Assembly: GCA_937900575.1 (NCBI GenBank)
Contig: CALCEI010000015.1
Span: 1 to 5,648, forward strand
DNA: 5,648 nt
Reading direction: 5' to 3'
Source of the DNA: an uncultured Clostridia bacterium
GTDB taxonomy: Bacteria; Bacillota; Clostridia; Christensenellales; UBA1242
The notes beneath the pieces are model-generated. The model was not told where the DNA came from. It searched no databases and was given only the letters and a program-made list of their open reading frames with translations. The translations under genes were made by a program, and so were the position numbers. Below are positions 5,239-5,648 of this stretch, piece after piece. The first letter of the stretch is position 1. The number at the start of each line of letters is the position of its first letter.

Positions 5239-5648
5239 CATCGCTCCCGTGTATGGAGGCGTAAGAGGACGAACAATGTCGTCAAGACATCAAGCGTATG
5301 CGTGGACTGCTCTCGTGGAGGCAGGAATCAAAAGAGTGATTGATCTGCGAGATGTCGATGCATCCAATCGACTTCCTTTTCTATGTCAGCAATATGGCAT
5401 GGAGTATTTCCATTATCCAGTTAATAACCATGCAGCTCAAGTGGAAAGCATGGTAAAACTTATGCCCCAGTTCTGCCAACTAATTGATGAGGGCGATTTT
5501 TACATTGCCTGCGCCATGGGACTTCATCGCACAGATATTGCACTTTGCACATATTGGGTGTTCTACGCTGCCGACAAGGGCATAGCGCCTCCTCCTATCC
5601 GTGGATATCGTCAAGAGGATGGACATGATACATCAAGAATCATGCATG
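5201..5648 (+). CDS. tyrosine/dual-specificity phosphatase-like protein (partial)
   Basis: An open frame of 149 codons runs off the end of the window. It begins at ATG 5201, the first ATG after an in-frame stop at 5174-5176. The sequence reads like the cysteine phosphatase fold: a GGVRGRTMSSRH entry segment (19-30), helix YAWTALVEAGI (33-43), strand VIDLRD (46-51), YFHYPVNN (69-76), a helix, then the phosphate-binding loop C104-AMGLH-R110-T (CX5R) in YIACAMGLHRTDIA. In this family the cysteine is the nucleophile, the arginine binds phosphate, and an upstream aspartate acts as general acid. No ribosome binding site precedes the ATG, which would suit a lineage with weak Shine-Dalgarno use. Substrate unknown. 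Composition differs sharply from everything upstream, so it may be foreign or an assembly artefact. The start is uncertain because it overlaps the lipoprotein gene in another frame. Confidence 0.75.
   Translation, partial: MNIERILQTQIPDIAPVYGGVRGRTMSSRHQAYAWTALVEAGIKRVIDLRDVDASNRLPFLCQQYGMEYFHYPVNNHAAQVESMVKLMPQFCQLIDEGDFYIACAMGLHRTDIALCTYWVFYAADKGIAPPPIRGYRQEDGHDTSRIMH

Noticed and set aside
5190..5245. Insertion sequence end or attachment site at the composition boundary.
   Set aside because: No inverted repeat, target duplication, tRNA or integrase motif is visible.

Overview
The window suggests an AT-rich Gram-positive anaerobe of the Firmicutes (Bacillota), probably a Clostridia-type gut or host-associated lineage. 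The reasons are the A+T-rich composition, good AAGGA-type ribosome binding sites, a Firmicutes-style UppP and YchF, and above all a large structured RNA next to an oapA-like gene. That pairing is the hallmark of the OLE (ornate, large, extremophilic) RNA of Firmicutes. The last ~450 bases have clearly higher G+C and a different codon choice and may not belong to the same genome.

Region 1 (1-1951, all minus strand). Transcription runs uppP (1951 to 1202), then a near-consensus sigma-70 promoter (1189-1161), then a ~570-nt gene-free segment (about 1154 to 587), then a 182-residue four-helix membrane protein (551 to 3). The gene-free segment is not empty. Its two ends pair in an 8-bp closing stem, and it is packed with nested hairpins, including two helices capped by GNRA-type loops. 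I read it as an OLE RNA and the membrane protein as its partner OapA. UppP, which recycles the undecaprenyl lipid carrier, fits the membrane and isoprenoid neighbourhoods known for OLE.

Region 2 (1952-3186). A divergent promoter region separates uppP from ychF, a complete universally conserved Obg-family ATPase. A bidirectional terminator follows between ychF and the convergent xre gene.

Region 3 (3187-~5236). This looks like a small accessory cassette with lower G+C and more AGA/ATA codons. A minus-strand 67-residue Xre/Cro-type repressor faces a plus-strand two-gene operon. The operon encodes a membrane protein with a zinc ribbon, a loop outside the membrane and a SHOCT-like tail, followed by a coiled-coil lipoprotein. 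Two copies of an operator-like palindrome lie between repressor and operon, one exactly filling the -35/-10 spacer of the operon promoter, so the cassette is probably under direct Xre control. Its function is unknown.

Region 4 (5201-5648). A tyrosine-phosphatase-like reading frame (CX5R motif) starts inside the 3' end of the lipoprotein gene and runs off the window. The abrupt composition change here marks either a recent recombination boundary or a chimeric assembly join.

The most notable content is the OLE RNA/OapA locus, which an ORF-only annotation would miss entirely, and the compact operator design of the Xre cassette.
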